Shown: positions 1-10,062 of the stretch, piece by piece
How positions within the stretch are numbered: the stretch's first letter is position 1
Layout of the letters: every line of letters starts with the position of its first letter
Source: Cordylochernes scorpioides
Taxonomy: Eukaryota > Arthropoda > Arachnida > Pseudoscorpiones > Chernetidae
Length of the DNA stretch: 64,000 bases
Reading direction: 5' to 3'
Assembly (NCBI GenBank): GCA_030710605.1
Contig: CP092877.1
Span: 75,752,419-75,816,418, forward strand
The notes under the pieces: generated by a model
What the model was told of the DNA's origin: nothing
Databases searched by the model: none
What the model saw: the letters and a program-made list of their open reading frames with translations, nothing else
Made by a program: the position numbers and the translations under genes

Positions 1-719
1 ATTATATATTTTCTCTCACTCCGTATTTACATAACTAAATTCATATCTGAATTACTTTATATCTCTCTCTTTCACGATTACAAATAAAAATTCAAACCCA
101 AACACAATTTATCGACAAAAAGCAATATAATTATAAAACGAAGTACGCAGATATAATTGCTGATAGCAAAAAAAAAAAGTTTAACTGAAAATAGAAAGTT
201 CTTGAAGAAGAAAAAAGTGAAAGTAAGAACGTGGTAGAAAGAAGGCGTGGAGGCCTATTGACAGACGACAAGTTGTAATTTGAGAGTAATTTTGGAGCTT
301 ACAGGAAAGAATGGTTTTTAAAGAGCTACCTACCAACTTTCGCTTAGCCTTTTAAATCCTCAAAATAAACGCCAACCAATCAGATTTCTATTCTTATCTT
401 CAAAAGGGAAAGGATTGATGTTGTGCATTTCTATTGGCTGATAATCTTGACTACAATCTACATGGTATTATATACCCCCTTTTATCATGATGATTAAGCA
501 TGGCTTCGAATCATTGTGCTATTTCTGTTACCTCTTTTTTATACCAACATTGTAAAGCTATGTAATTATGGTTGTTAGTTGTTTTTATTTTAGATTTTTA
601 ATGAAAGGAAATGTTTTGAGAACATGTGTATTACATAGGTTATTGTTACACACTAATGATAATGTAAAACCATTCTTAAGTGTTCAATTTCAAATGATAT
701 TTAGAAGTATTTATTGCGC
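1..719. other. AT-rich stretch without recognisable gene
   Basis: No coding, RNA or repeat feature could be supported here. Short open frames are AT-rich and show no family motif. Confidence 0.5.
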
Positions 720-1021
720 ATCCCTAGTACACGTGGTACAGACCATAATAATCATGGTGGGTAAAAGAAGGCGACAGCTTTTATTATAAGTGCACCATTT
801 GTCTACACATGTGAAAAGCAGTTCGACTTTGCACTTACAAATGTGCCAGAGCCCCGTTTGGTTACTTGCATTCGCTGGTGGGGTTGGACTTTTGCAAGAA
901 TCGGGGGCCATTGAAACATTTTTTTAAATCAGAAAAAAAGTGTCCAATGCGGGAATCGAACCCGGGGTCGTAGAATAAGTTTGAAAACCAACGGTTTAGA
1001 CCATCCTTCTACCGACCCCCC
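720..1021 (-). mobile_element. tRNA-derived SINE, family A, copy 1
   Basis: Read on the minus strand, a tRNA-like head with an A-box-like stretch and a B box (GGTTCGATTCC type, slightly mutated here) is followed by about 230 bp of body and ends at the motif CTAGGGATGCG. Five other copies lie in this window (4868, 23272, 32945, 42882, 62613), all about 300 bp and most ending in an A-run after GGGATAAGC. This copy lacks the A tail and its head is rearranged near 970-990, so it is an older copy. Confidence 0.75.
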
Positions 1022-1960
1022 TATTTAGAAGTAATTAATATAAAACTTGAAAAAAATAGTGCAAAAGAGAAATTTTAATGGGATCATATTGATAAATGAA
1101 GAAAAGGGCATTTCATGATCGGACAACTAAATTTAGTTGAACGATCAGGAGATGCCTATTTTCTTCATTAAACTTTAAGTTGAGACTTTAGTAATAATAA
1201 TTAATAGGATTTTAAGAATAAAATATATGATATATGAATAAAATTTAAATATATGCAAAAAGGATATTTTTTTCAATTAAATAACTACTGAAAATTCATC
1301 CATATTAAATGAATTACAGTTTATTTATTAAAAAAGGGAAGAGTTAACTTTTTGTGAGTGAATTTTCTTTTTTTTTTCATAATTTTTTACAATTTACAAA
1401 TATGAATAATTGAACCAGAGAAGTTCACCCAGAAAAAGGTTCATAGAATTAAAATTTAAGATATAAAATACAATTTAAAAAAAAATGCTAACATGAACAT
1501 TTTAGATAACAGAGCGGTCAGAATATGCCTTGTTTTTAATATCAACACCTGACTTTTTTACTATATTTTTTGTTATTTTTTCCATATAAAATATGCAATG
1601 TGTGTGGAAAAGAATTCAGTCACTTTTAAATAAAAATCATTTTTTAAAGCCGAAAACAATAAAATTCGGTAAAATATATATATATATTATCAAGTTCTTC
1701 TTCACTGATAAAATTACCATTTAGCACAAATTGGAAATATAAAATTTGTTCAGAGTGTCACTCAATACTCAGGAAATTTTCAAATGAGACTCAAAATCGC
1801 CTTCCCAACTTTATACTTGATATACAATTACAATTATTTATAAACACTTTTGTAGGCTCCACTACAACCTTTATCTTTAAAATATCATAATTAAATTAGA
1901 GTCATCTATCAATGAAAATTATAAATATATATTAACAATGCTACTTTTCTTTTAAATTTA
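1022..1960. other. AT-rich stretch, nothing supported
   Basis: No gene, RNA or clear repeat boundary seen. A short inverted repeat around 1107-1165 (GGGCATTTCATGATCGG and a matching GATCAGGAGATGCC arm) may be a foldback remnant. Confidence 0.4.
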
Positions 1961-1964
1961 GATA

Positions 1965-3490
1965 TAAGAGGCTTTTCTTAAGGGGCACGTAGAGATTCCC
2001 AAAACTGTACAAGACAGCATAACAACACCTTCTGGGACTCCTACATTGAAAAACTTAATGTATCTGATCAAACCATATGGAAAGCCATCAAACGCCTCTC
2101 CTGTACTGAAAAAAAGAGAAATAAATTTAAAAACAAACAATGAAATGACACTGACCTCACATGAGTCAGCAGAAATCCTAGCAGACGGCTATGAAAAGCT
2201 ATTTAGTCCAAACCCTTGTACCCAAATTTCAAAACCAAATACTTGGCTCAAAGCCGAAATAACGGACTATTTAAAGGAAAATACAGAGAAAAGAATTGAC
2301 TCTAAAAATATCAGTAAACTTGAAACAATTATTGTATCCTTTACAAATAAAAAAAGCTCCAGGAATAGATAAAATACCGAATGAAGCTTCTACTAAAACA
2401 TCTGATACAATTTCTCAACGGAGTTTTCAATGCATCACTTGCGTTGACATATTTTTCTAACCAATGGAAAATATCAATTGTTTATCCTATCTTTAAAAAA
2501 AAGGTAAATTAGAGCATGACCCTTCTAGTTACAGGCCCATATTCCTCTTACCTGCTATTGCAAAAATTCCTTAAAATGAATCTTTACCATATTAAAGAAA
2601 ATCTTAAAGGAAAATAGCCTTATCAGACCAGAACAATTTGGCTTACAGTCAAAACACTCCACACTCCACCAATTAGTTGTCATGATGGAGAAGATAAGAA
2701 GAGTAATGGTCAATGATTAAATGACTTGAGGTGTCTTCTTTGATATTTCCAAGGCATTGGATAACAGAGCTCCAATTTCGGGTCCCTCGAGTAAGCCTCC
2801 GCCATTTTTTAGGCATTACTCGGCCGATTAAATCAGCTCTGCCAGGCTCCTAGACATCCTACCTAGAGTAAAAAAATTATTTTATTAATGTCCATTGTTG
2901 GAGTGGGGTGACCTAGGAAATCCAAGGCATTGGATAGAGTGTAGCATAAAGCCTTCCTTTACAAGATGACCCAAAAACATCTACCTGGAGACATGATAAG
3001 GACAATAATAAACTTACTAAAAAATAGAAATTTCAGAGTCAATGTCAAAGAATCTCTCTACGACAAGAAAAATTCAAGCAGGAGTCCCCCAAGGTTCCTT
3101 CACCGATCCTACAATCTTTAACATATTTATTGATGATTTCATTTGTGCTGAAGGAACTACTCTACACCTTTTTGCTGATGACAATGCCAATCTAATCTTT
3201 GCATATAACACATAAACAATTTTCAATACACTTCACGAGGCCTGTCTATATGCAGATATATGGTGCAAAACTTGGGGAATAGAAATAAATCTTCAAAAGA
3301 CGAGAGCTATACACTTCTCGCATTCAAGAAAGAAAAATACTGACCCAATCAAAGAAATAAATGTCATCAATAACACCATCAAGTGGGAGGACAGTTTTCG
3401 ATATCTTGAAATAATCTTGGTTTATCACCAGTCCTTCCAAAAACACATTGAGAACAGGATTAACCTCGCAAATGCAGCAAAACATGACTA
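1965..3490 (+). pseudogene. Decayed non-LTR retrotransposon reverse transcriptase (Jockey-like)
   Basis: Conceptual translation in shifting frames gives recognisable LINE reverse transcriptase blocks: SSYRPIFLLPAIAKI near 2525-2570, an AGVPQGS-like block near 3080-3105 and FADD near 3168-3183, followed by the usual thumb region. Stops and frameshifts occur throughout, so it is dead. In life the protein copies element RNA into chromosomal DNA by target-primed reverse transcription. The reading frame is interrupted by a 157-bp insertion (2764-2920, 16-bp target duplication). A hammerhead-family foldback lies at its 3' end (3496-3644, 12-bp duplication). Assignment to the Jockey clade rests on overall resemblance. 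Confidence 0.8.
2764..2920. mobile_element. Unidentified 157-bp insertion with 16-bp target duplication
   Basis: The 16-mer TCCAAGGCATTGGATA occurs at 2748-2763 and again at 2921-2936, exactly bracketing this segment inside the LINE reverse transcriptase. The long duplication indicates retroposition. The insert has no obvious A tail or polymerase III boxes and ends in GGAAA. I do not recognise it; it could be a SINE or a retroposed small RNA. Confidence 0.7.
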
Positions 3491-3495
3491 TCACT

Positions 3496-3644
3496 AAAAT
3501 ATAGATGGAAATTTTGCTGGGAGGATATTGATCTAAAGAAACAAAGGTCGCCTCTCCCATCAAAATAGAGGTCAAAACAGGTCAATAGATGGCGTCTAGT
3601 TTTGACGTCTATTTTGACGGATAAGGTGACCTTTGTTTCTTTAG
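3496..3644. mobile_element. Foldback repeat, family B (short copy), with 12-bp target duplication
   Basis: Inverted arms carry the block reading CGCCTCTCCCRTCAAAATA and the block ATTGACC/GGTCAATAGATGGCG. The 12-mer ATGACTATCACT lies at 3484-3495 and 3645-3656, so this is a true insertion. Longer members at 9506-9918 and 51912-52280 carry a hammerhead ribozyme between the arms; this one does not. Confidence 0.7.
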
Positions 3645-3656
3645 ATGACTATCACT

Positions 3657-4430
3657 GTTGTTAAGCCATAAAATTTAACTTTATAAATTCAATTGCCATC
3701 TATCGATATAAATTGTAACAAATAAATATACTTGCAATGTGATAATATAATCTCTACAGACCTTACTGCAATGATGAGCCAATCTTTCTCATTCAATAAC
3801 AAACAACAACAACATAAGGCTTTTATTAGGGCCCATTGCCCTGTATGGATTCGCCCGACAACAACAAAAAAATACAGTAATTTTCCTCCCTTTCCCCATG
3901 TGCACATGAGCCTTTGTTTGAAAAGGGATTTATTTACACATTTGTTCTAAAACTTTCTTCACTACCTCTTTTGTGTGTGAATCTATTTACAATTTATCTG
4001 TAGAAATTATAGAGTTCTATTACTATATTTTTCTTTTCTGAAATAGTTCTCAGCGTCTTCAGTGGGTTTTTAAATCTCCAGAAGGTGTCATTCAATAACT
4101 TATTGCAGTAAGGTCTGTAGAGATGGGGGTATGATGATATTATTGAAAAGAAACACATTGCCAATAAATTTATTTGTTAAAAAAATTAAAAGTAAACTCT
4201 AACTAACCTGCAAAAGAACATTCTATACTTCAAAATAATGTAAACCATTTTAACATATGGATACGCAATTTTTATTTCAACAAAAAATAAATAAAAAGAT
4301 ACTAAAAATTGGAAACCTTTGAAAATAAGACCCTAAAGAGAATAATAAAAGCCCCCTTTTATGTACAAAATTCATTAATATAAAAAATATCTAAATTGAA
4401 ATATTAATGAATATTAAAAATAAAGAAGGC
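3657..4430. other. AT-rich stretch without gene
   Basis: No coding or RNA gene is supported. A short inverted repeat of CTTACTGCAATGATGAG/CTTATTGCAGTAAGG type flanks 3760-4110 and may be a repeat remnant. Confidence 0.35.
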
Positions 4431-4433
4431 ATC

Positions 4434-4720
4434 TCCTGACCACGAGCACATGTGCTTTTTAGATGTCAGAGCGCCATCTAGTGGAGCAAAAATAAACTAA
4501 ACGTTTATTTAGCTTGCTCCGTGATATTTGGCCAACCCAATTTCATGATAACTCAAGAAAAGCCATCCACGAACGCGTTTCGCGCTGTTGGCGCTCGTCA
4601 GCGTGGAGAAGGCTGTAACCACTGCGACCAAAAATATTTTTGGTCCCAATGGCTTCCCGAAAAATCAAGAAATGGGTATTTAACCAAATTTTCGTGAAGA
4701 CGCTTAATTAATGAATATAT
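4434..4720 (-). mobile_element. Dispersed repeat, family C, carrying a hammerhead ribozyme
   Basis: The repeat includes GAGCGCCATCTAGTGG followed by a stretch containing TAAACTAAACGTT, and ends past ACCAAAAATATTTTTGGTC. Related copies occur at 6190-6430, 48835-48970 and (end block only) 51600-51660 and 63290-63350. This copy keeps an intact hammerhead on the minus strand at 4561-4614. No protein is encoded. Confidence 0.6.
4561..4614 (-). ncRNA. Type I hammerhead ribozyme (family C repeat)
   Basis: On the minus strand, helix I (UCCACG with CGUGGA, extended across an internal loop by AGCC with GGCU) opens into CUGACGA. Helix II (GCGC-CAACA-GCGC) leads into GAAAC. A minimal helix III (ACG with CGU) is followed by a U at the cleavage position, giving the NUH triplet GUU. 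All invariant core bases are present. Very short helix III is typical of hammerheads in Penelope-like and related small retroelements, which may act as dimers. The stem I internal loop resembles the tertiary-contact loops of natural hammerheads. Activity is inferred. Confidence 0.75.
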
Positions 4721-4867
4721 TAGAAACTTAGCATTAATTTTCTCTGCGTATGAAACTACTAAACCAAAAATTCCAAAAACCCTGCGACTATAATAAAAAT
4801 ACCCTCAGACCAAGACAAGTTCTATATAAATTCAAGAAAAACAATTTTAAAAAATGATAACAATTAT

Positions 4868-5176
4868 GTTTTTTTTTTGCTTATCCCTAGTATACGAGGT
4901 ACAGGCCATGATAATCATGGTGGTTAGAAGTAGGCGACTGCTTTTACTGTAAGTGCACCACATGTCTACACATGTGAAAAGCAGTTCGACTTTTGCACTT
5001 ACAAATGTGCCAGAGCCCCATTTGGTTACTTGCACTCGTTGGTGAGGTTGGACTTTTGTAAGAATCAGGGGCCATTTGAACATTTTTTTAATAATAAAAA
5101 AGTGTCCAATGCGAGAATCGAACCGGGTCGTAGCGGTCGAAAACTAACGGTTTAGACCTTCCTTCCACCGATCCCC
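4868..5176 (-). mobile_element. tRNA-derived SINE, family A, copy 2
   Basis: Minus-strand copy starting at a degraded GGGGATCGGTGG head (5176) and ending at GGGATAAGC plus an A-run (4868-4878 as T's on the given strand). Same body as the other family A copies. Confidence 0.75.
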
Positions 5177-5514
5177 TTTAACAATATTGTAAAATCATTA
5201 ATCTTGCCAGATAATTCTCAATCACTACTGATAGAAACATGCAGTAAATGGTACAAGATTGAATTTACAATATGCTGATTATTAATATTACTTAAGGTAT
5301 ATATATATTATAAGAAAATGAAACGAAATTTTCTGCTTGAATTTAGATCATGTTGAGGATTATGCCATGGAGTTATTTGCTGGTTCTTTTTAGTACTAAA
5401 TGGTATTGGTGATTCTGTTGTGATTAAAATCATGAAAGAATAATAATAATAATAATATTGAAGATCAGAGATTTCTTTATTTGAGCTGAGGAATATATAA
5501 AAGAACATAATTTG

Positions 5515-5665
5515 AAAAAGGTAATGCCTGGCTTAAGGCGAGTAGAATAAGGAAAACCAAAGATTATTTACATAATGTACAAAATTTTGAGCCGGCCAGC
5601 GGGAAACAACGACAATGAGTTTTTATAGGGTAAGCGTGACCTCTGGCGGTCGATTTAACAGAGTA
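5515..5665 (-). repeat. Dispersed repeat family V
   Basis: Shares the blocks GCGGTCGATTTAACAGAGTA, GCCGGCCA and TACATAATGTACAAA with copies at 15690-15970 (+), 20275-20570 (-) and 53985-54400 (+). Non-coding; probably the 3' part of a retroelement. Confidence 0.55.
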
Positions 5666-5820
5666 TTTGAATCTATGAAATATAATATTTTAATAAAATA
5701 ATATTTTAATGTAACCTATATATATATATACAGCAAATGAAAACATTAAGATGCGAAGGTTTCTTTCACACATCAATCATACTTTTACTGTCCTTTCTGC
5801 GATGAAAAAAATAATTGAGG

Positions 5821-5882
5821 GCTTGGCTCATCAGTGATGAACCCTACCAGCGGTTTCGCCAATATATAATCTACCAGACCGC
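5821..5882 (-). ncRNA. Hammerhead-like RNA with permuted strand order (family X repeat)
   Basis: On the minus strand the order is GCGGU-C-UGGUAG, then UUGGC-GAAAC-CGC, then CAUCA-CUGAUGA-GCCAA. Helix III (GCGGU/ACCGC) and helix II (UUGGC/GCCAA) are perfect; helix I (UGGU/AUCA) is weaker. The core boxes CUGAUGA, GAAA and GGUC are all present, but the strands occur in a crossing order. Other complete copies are at 10189, 12016 and 63803. Helix II here is UUGGC/GCCAA where the 10189 copy has CUGGC/GCCAG, a compensatory change. Confidence 0.55.
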
Positions 5883-5947
5883 TTCTTTAGAGCTCTATAA
5901 TAACATATTTAAAGGAATAAATACCCAAATAAGGCCATTTCTCATAA

Positions 5948-6018
5948 CCATCGGTGGTTCAGTGGTAGAATGCTTGCCTCCCACGCGGGCGGCCCGGGCT
6001 CGATTCCCGGCCGAGGCA
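5948..6018 (+). pseudogene. tRNA-Gly pseudogene (CCC anticodon) in a Helitron-like repeat
   Basis: The body matches the tRNA-Gly at 13862-13932: same D arm, T arm and T-loop, and a T-run after the 3' end. The anticodon loop reads CTCCCAC instead of CTGCCAC. The acceptor stem has mismatches at pairs 1-72 and 3-70, so folding is impaired. Flanks on both sides match those of the intact tRNA-Gly. A Helitron 3' terminus lies 140 bp downstream. Probably a decayed copy carried by the repeat. Confidence 0.8.
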
Positions 6019-6121
6019 TTTTTTTTTTTTACAATTTTTAAAACTCATTTATATATTATTCAAGAATGACATCCATGGCGCCAATTTATAATTGTAACGA
6101 AAAGTATTTGAATGTGAGCAT

Positions 6122-6164
6122 TTAATCGGGTAATACCCGGGCGTTCCCCGGGTCATTCGGCTAG
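6122..6164 (+). mobile_element. Helitron 3' terminus
   Basis: A GC-rich hairpin, CCCGGGCGTTCCCCGGG, is followed within about 13 bases by CTAG and a host T (6165), the standard Helitron end. The 5' end of this copy is not clear; it may lie before the tRNA-Gly pseudogene at 5948. Confidence 0.65.
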
Positions 6165-6189
6165 TTTAAAAATACAGAAGGCTAATCTT

Positions 6190-6430
6190 TACCAGAAGCA
6201 CATGTGCTTTTCTTCGTGGCAGAGCGCCATCTAGTAGAAGAGAAATAAACTAAACGTTGATTTAGCCTGTTCCCTGATATTTAGCTGACCCATTTTCTTG
6301 GTAAATGAAGAAAAACCATTCACGAACGCGTTTTGGCTGTTGACCTTCACAGCTTGGAGCAGGCTGTGCCACTACTGTGACCAAACATATTTTGATCCCA
6401 GAGTCTTTTCGAGAAACAAAGAAAGAGGTA
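6190..6430 (-). repeat. Family C repeat with decayed hammerhead
   Basis: Shares GAGCGCCATCTAGTRG and the ACGAACGCGTTT block with 4434-4720. The hammerhead core is lost: the CUGACGA box reads CUGUGAA and GAAAC reads AAAAC. Confidence 0.55.
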
Positions 6431-6439
6431 TTTAAGACG

Positions 6440-6715
6440 AAAAAGAGGAGAAGGAGCAGTAACAAGCTCGCTAAAACACCTGGGCTCAGCTGGCCCGGCT
6501 GATAGTACACTGTAAGGGCTCCAAATCCAGAGATACAGGATAAGCAGCGTTTGTACTCCATGTTAGGAGCGGCTGCACATGACGTCTGTTCCTCTTGTCA
6601 GAGACGGCAATTTATTTTGTATATAAGTCAGCCTGCCACTGAGTAGTGCTCCCAGTCTTAATGACAAAGGCAGACGCATTCTACTTCACCCAGTGTGGAA
6701 ATAAAAAAGAAGAAG
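6440..6715 (+). repeat. Dispersed repeat family D
   Basis: Contains GTAACAAGCTCGCTAAAA, CTGGCCCGGCTGATAGTACA and the block AATGACAAAGGCAGACGCAT. Inverted copy at 7070-7420; a third at 35215-36380 is split by a LINE insertion. Open frames through it (around 6262-6561 and 7266-7448) are repeat sequence, not genes. Confidence 0.6.
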
Positions 6716-7069
6716 AAGAGAAAAGCATTAACGAAAATATTTTTAAAAGTTTGTTAATATTGGTTATCTTTTGAGATGTTGTGTGTGTGTCAGATCGTGT
6801 GTAGGTGCTGTCCAATGAAGCGCTACTGATCACGTGACAGAACTTCACGCTTAAGAGAAGTTTCTTTTCTATTTCCTTGCAGACTGTGAAACTCCATCGA
6901 AAATATCTAGCCCTTATATTTATAATGTGTTTTATTAATATTGTCACCGTAGGGATGACAAGTATTACAAACGTTTGATCAATAATAATTTATTAATTAG
7001 AATGTGATAGAATTGTTCAATTTTCATAAAGAGTTAGAGAACAAGGTCTTTTTCTTTCTTATCTCCACT

Positions 7070-7420
7070 CAATCATATTAGGGTATCAAGCTTGTAGAGC
7101 TTGTGGATGGTGTCTGTTTGACAACCATCATGACTGGGTGAAGTAGAATGCGTCTGCCTTTGTCATTAAGACTGGGAGCACTATTCAGTGGCAGGCCGAC
7201 TTAGCTCCAAAAGAAATGGCCGCCTCTGACATGAGGAACAGACGCCATGTGCAGCTGCTCCTAACATGGAGTACAAACGCTGCTCATCCTGTATCCCTGG
7301 ATTAGGAGCCCTTACAGGGTACTATCAGCCGATCCAGCTGAGCTCAGGTTTTTTAATGAGCTTGTTACTGCTCCCCCTCCTCCTTTGTCTTCCGGGCTTG
7401 GGACCAGCAAAGGCGGAGTT
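7070..7420 (-). repeat. Dispersed repeat family D, inverted copy
   Basis: Reverse complement of the 6440-6715 repeat. The pair forms a large inverted repeat around a 350-bp spacer. The outer block GTATCAAGCTTGTAGAGCTTG also appears at 8762-8785 and 9290-9305. Confidence 0.6.
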
Positions 7421-7439
7421 AGAGAACATGGTAATCTCT

Positions 7440-8700
7440 AAGAACTAAAATTACAGAACAATTTCCTTCCATAGTTAATTTGTATAGTTATGTTGAATAC
7501 TTTGATTTACTTTTCATTTTCCCTTCTCTTTGTTTATGTTTTTTTTTCCCCTTTCTCCATGAATATGATGTATGGCGAGTCCTTACAGGATGGAAATATC
7601 CTAAAAAAGCAGTTGTTGTTGATTTGAATGCACAACTATTTTTATAATTTGATTTACAAGTGATAATATACAAGCATGATAAGTGATAATGATGTTTATG
7701 ATAATAGACAACAGAGTATTGTAACATAGTATTTATTAATTTTATTATTTTTTTATTTAACAGAGTGGTCATTTTTATGTTTTATATCTTGCGACTCTGT
7801 AAATTTCCCTCGTGGCTTATCGTTTGTTTACCTTTCATAGTTTGTCCTTCCCTGAAATAAATTTTGTTTCCTCCTGAAGTTTTTGTCTTCCCTAATTTTC
7901 CACGTGGCAGTATTCAAAATAATTATTCTGTGGAAATATATAATGTAGTTTTTAGAATTTAATATTTACAATACCAAATACAATAAATACCAAAGACTCT
8001 TAATAGAATCTATGATAACCAAACGACAAAATAAGCATAAACAGATGCATAGAAATATCAGAAACATACGAAACAATATGGACAAACACTATCCCATAGA
8101 TGTAAACAGCCATCTATGTACACCACAATACTTCACGAATTTATTGGGTTTAATTTGAGATCACGAGATATCATTCGACCAGCACGTAGCCTCCACCCAT
8201 GAACGTATATATATTTACAAAAATTGTTTATAACACACAAAGAATGTAATATATATTTTCTCCCCCTTTCAATATCATTAATATTTAAAATATGTAAAAA
8301 TTAATTTGTATATAAATATAGTATATACCATCAATTTATTATTGTGATAATCCTGTTGAAAGACTGACAAGTCCGAAAGCTTAAAAATAAAATTTTGAAC
8401 AAGAAACTTAACCCTGGAAGCTTTATTTACTTTATAATTTACAAATTTACAAGTAAGACTAAAAAATGAAAACTTTGTTATATACTTTTTCGAAATAATG
8501 TGAAATAACGAGAGAAGAATAGGGCAAGATTTCATGAGGTCCTTGAAACTTTTCGAGAGATTCAAACGGCACTCGACTAATGAGGTCCATTGTTCAAAAC
8601 CTCGGTCTTTAGGAGATTTTTTGCGTTTCCTTAAACTGACGCTGTTCATTGACCCTTCTATATTTTACAGAAAATCACTACACAGCTTTAAATATTTTTT
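7440..8700. other. AT-rich stretch without gene
   Basis: No gene supported. 7775-7925 contains a block (CATAGTTTGTCCTTCCCTG and CCCTAATTTTCCACGTGG) that recurs at 42400-42575, so part is an unnamed dispersed repeat. Confidence 0.4.
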
Positions 8701-8889
8701 TAATATATACTACCTCAAATATTTATCTTTATTCTTTCTTATCTCTAACCAATCATATTAAGGTATCAAGTTTGTAGAGCTTGTTGATGGTATCTGCTGA
8801 GGATAAGTAGAGCTCATCAATGGATGAGTCAATACAGTTGATAATTGCTTTAAAAATATATAACAATTACAATTACAAATATTTTATTT

Positions 8890-9265
8890 CCAAAGCGCTA
8901 TATCCCGCAAGGGATACTTGCGCCAAACAAGGAGAAAAGTTTATTTACATTATTCAACGCATGAAAACATCAGAGATCCAGATTTTGTAGAAAGTTTAGA
9001 ATGTATTTACAAAATGAATTGAAATTTAAATATGATTTTTTTTAAAATCGGAAATCAAATCGTTAAGTTCACAAACAACTAGTTCATTCTTCATTCTATA
9101 ATCTTGAAATGCTGGGCAATCGATCAGTAGATGTCTTGAGGTTTGTTCCTCAATACCACAAAAGCAATTTGAATCCTCCACTCTGCCTTTATTCTATTTA
9201 AAAAAACTTTTGAAATTTCCGTGGTTTTTAACATTTTGAGTATTATAAAAAATTGGACGAAAGTA
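8890..9265 (-). pseudogene. LINE 3' fragment with CCHC tail and terminal hairpin
   Basis: On the minus strand the translated stretch has a C-x-C...H-LL-x-CP pattern (antisense of 9110-9180), matching the same tail at 47620-47980. It ends in the hairpin block CGCAAGTATCCCTTGCGGG with GATATAGCGCTTTGGAAAT. Such a 3' hairpin is probably what the LINE reverse transcriptase recognises. Confidence 0.7.
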
Positions 9266-9505
9266 TTTAGGGATTTCTAGAGTTCTAGTTTGTAGAGCTT
9301 GTTGATGGTGTCTGATGGGGATGAGTAGAGCTCATCAATGGATGAGTCAATACAGTCAATAATATCTTTCAAAAATATATAAAACAATATCTTTTTATCA
9401 ATAACTTTACTATAAGAATATTTGTTTGAATATAACTGACGCTTTATATAATGAAAAATTATGTGAATACGGTAAAAACAATGATTATTTGTATATGATT
9501 ATTTA

Positions 9506-9918
9506 TAGATGGTAAATTTGCCGGGAGGAAATTGATCCATAGAAGCATAGGGCGCCTCTCCCGTCAAAATAAACGTCAAAACCTGACGCCATCTATTGAC
9601 CGTCGCCGCAAATTTACCATCTATATTCTAGCCATAGATTTGGCCCAGCCACCTTGCCAGCAAAACACCTCTTTGGTAGATTGTGAAGATTCCATTAGAT
9701 CCCGTGTGGATCTCATGGAATAAGGTCCGCACTAGACTGACGAGGGCCATTAGCCCGAAACCATGGTCTCTAGGTGGACGCTTCTCAGTTTGCCAGAGCT
9801 GGTGTTGTGGCTTTGTCACCGACTCGAGGCCACTAGTTGCGGCGACGGTCAATAGATGGCGTCAGGTTTTGACGTTTATTTTGATGGGAGAGGCGCCCTA
9901 TGCTTCTATAATTATTTA
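9506..9918 (+). mobile_element. Foldback repeat, family B, carrying an intact hammerhead
   Basis: Inverted arms of about 70 bp (9533-9606 and 9838-9907) enclose a 230-bp centre that contains the hammerhead at 9725-9779. Arms include GGGCGCCTCTCCCGTCAAAA and ATCTATTGACCGTCGCCGCA. Related copies are at 3496, 15285, 51912, 54715 and 56170. No protein is encoded, so movement must depend on another element. Confidence 0.7.
9725..9779 (+). ncRNA. Type I hammerhead ribozyme (family B foldback)
   Basis: Helix I pairs GUCCGC-A-CUAGA (9725-9736) with UCUAGGUGGAC (9769-9779), with one bulged A. The core is CUGACGA (9737-9743), then helix II GGGC-CAUUA-GCCC, then GAAA (9757-9760). Helix III is ACC/GGU with a two-base loop. 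The predicted cut is after GUC at 9768. All invariant bases are present. The tiny helix III is the form known from Penelope-like retroelement hammerheads. Three diverged copies (52094, 54717, 56174) keep the architecture but have core changes. Confidence 0.85.
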
Positions 9919-10062
9919 TATTACTGAAATATCATAGAGTATGAGTAAATATGTTAATTATATAGCATTGATAATTTTAAAAGTCTCGTTATTTGCTGAT
10001 GCAGAAAAACCTAAGAATAAATAAACTCTTGAAAGCATTTCAAATTTTGAAAAAATATATAT

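Noticed and set aside
5948-6018. Functional tRNA-Gly(CCC)
   Set aside because: Two acceptor-stem mismatches; called a pseudogene instead.
6262-7448. Frames of 60-99 codons sharing MEYKRCxSC
   Set aside because: They lie in the two inverted copies of dispersed repeat D and are not conserved beyond the repeat.
8278-8761. 123- and 75-codon frames on opposite strands
   Set aside because: No family motif, AT-rich composition, no promoter or splice context.
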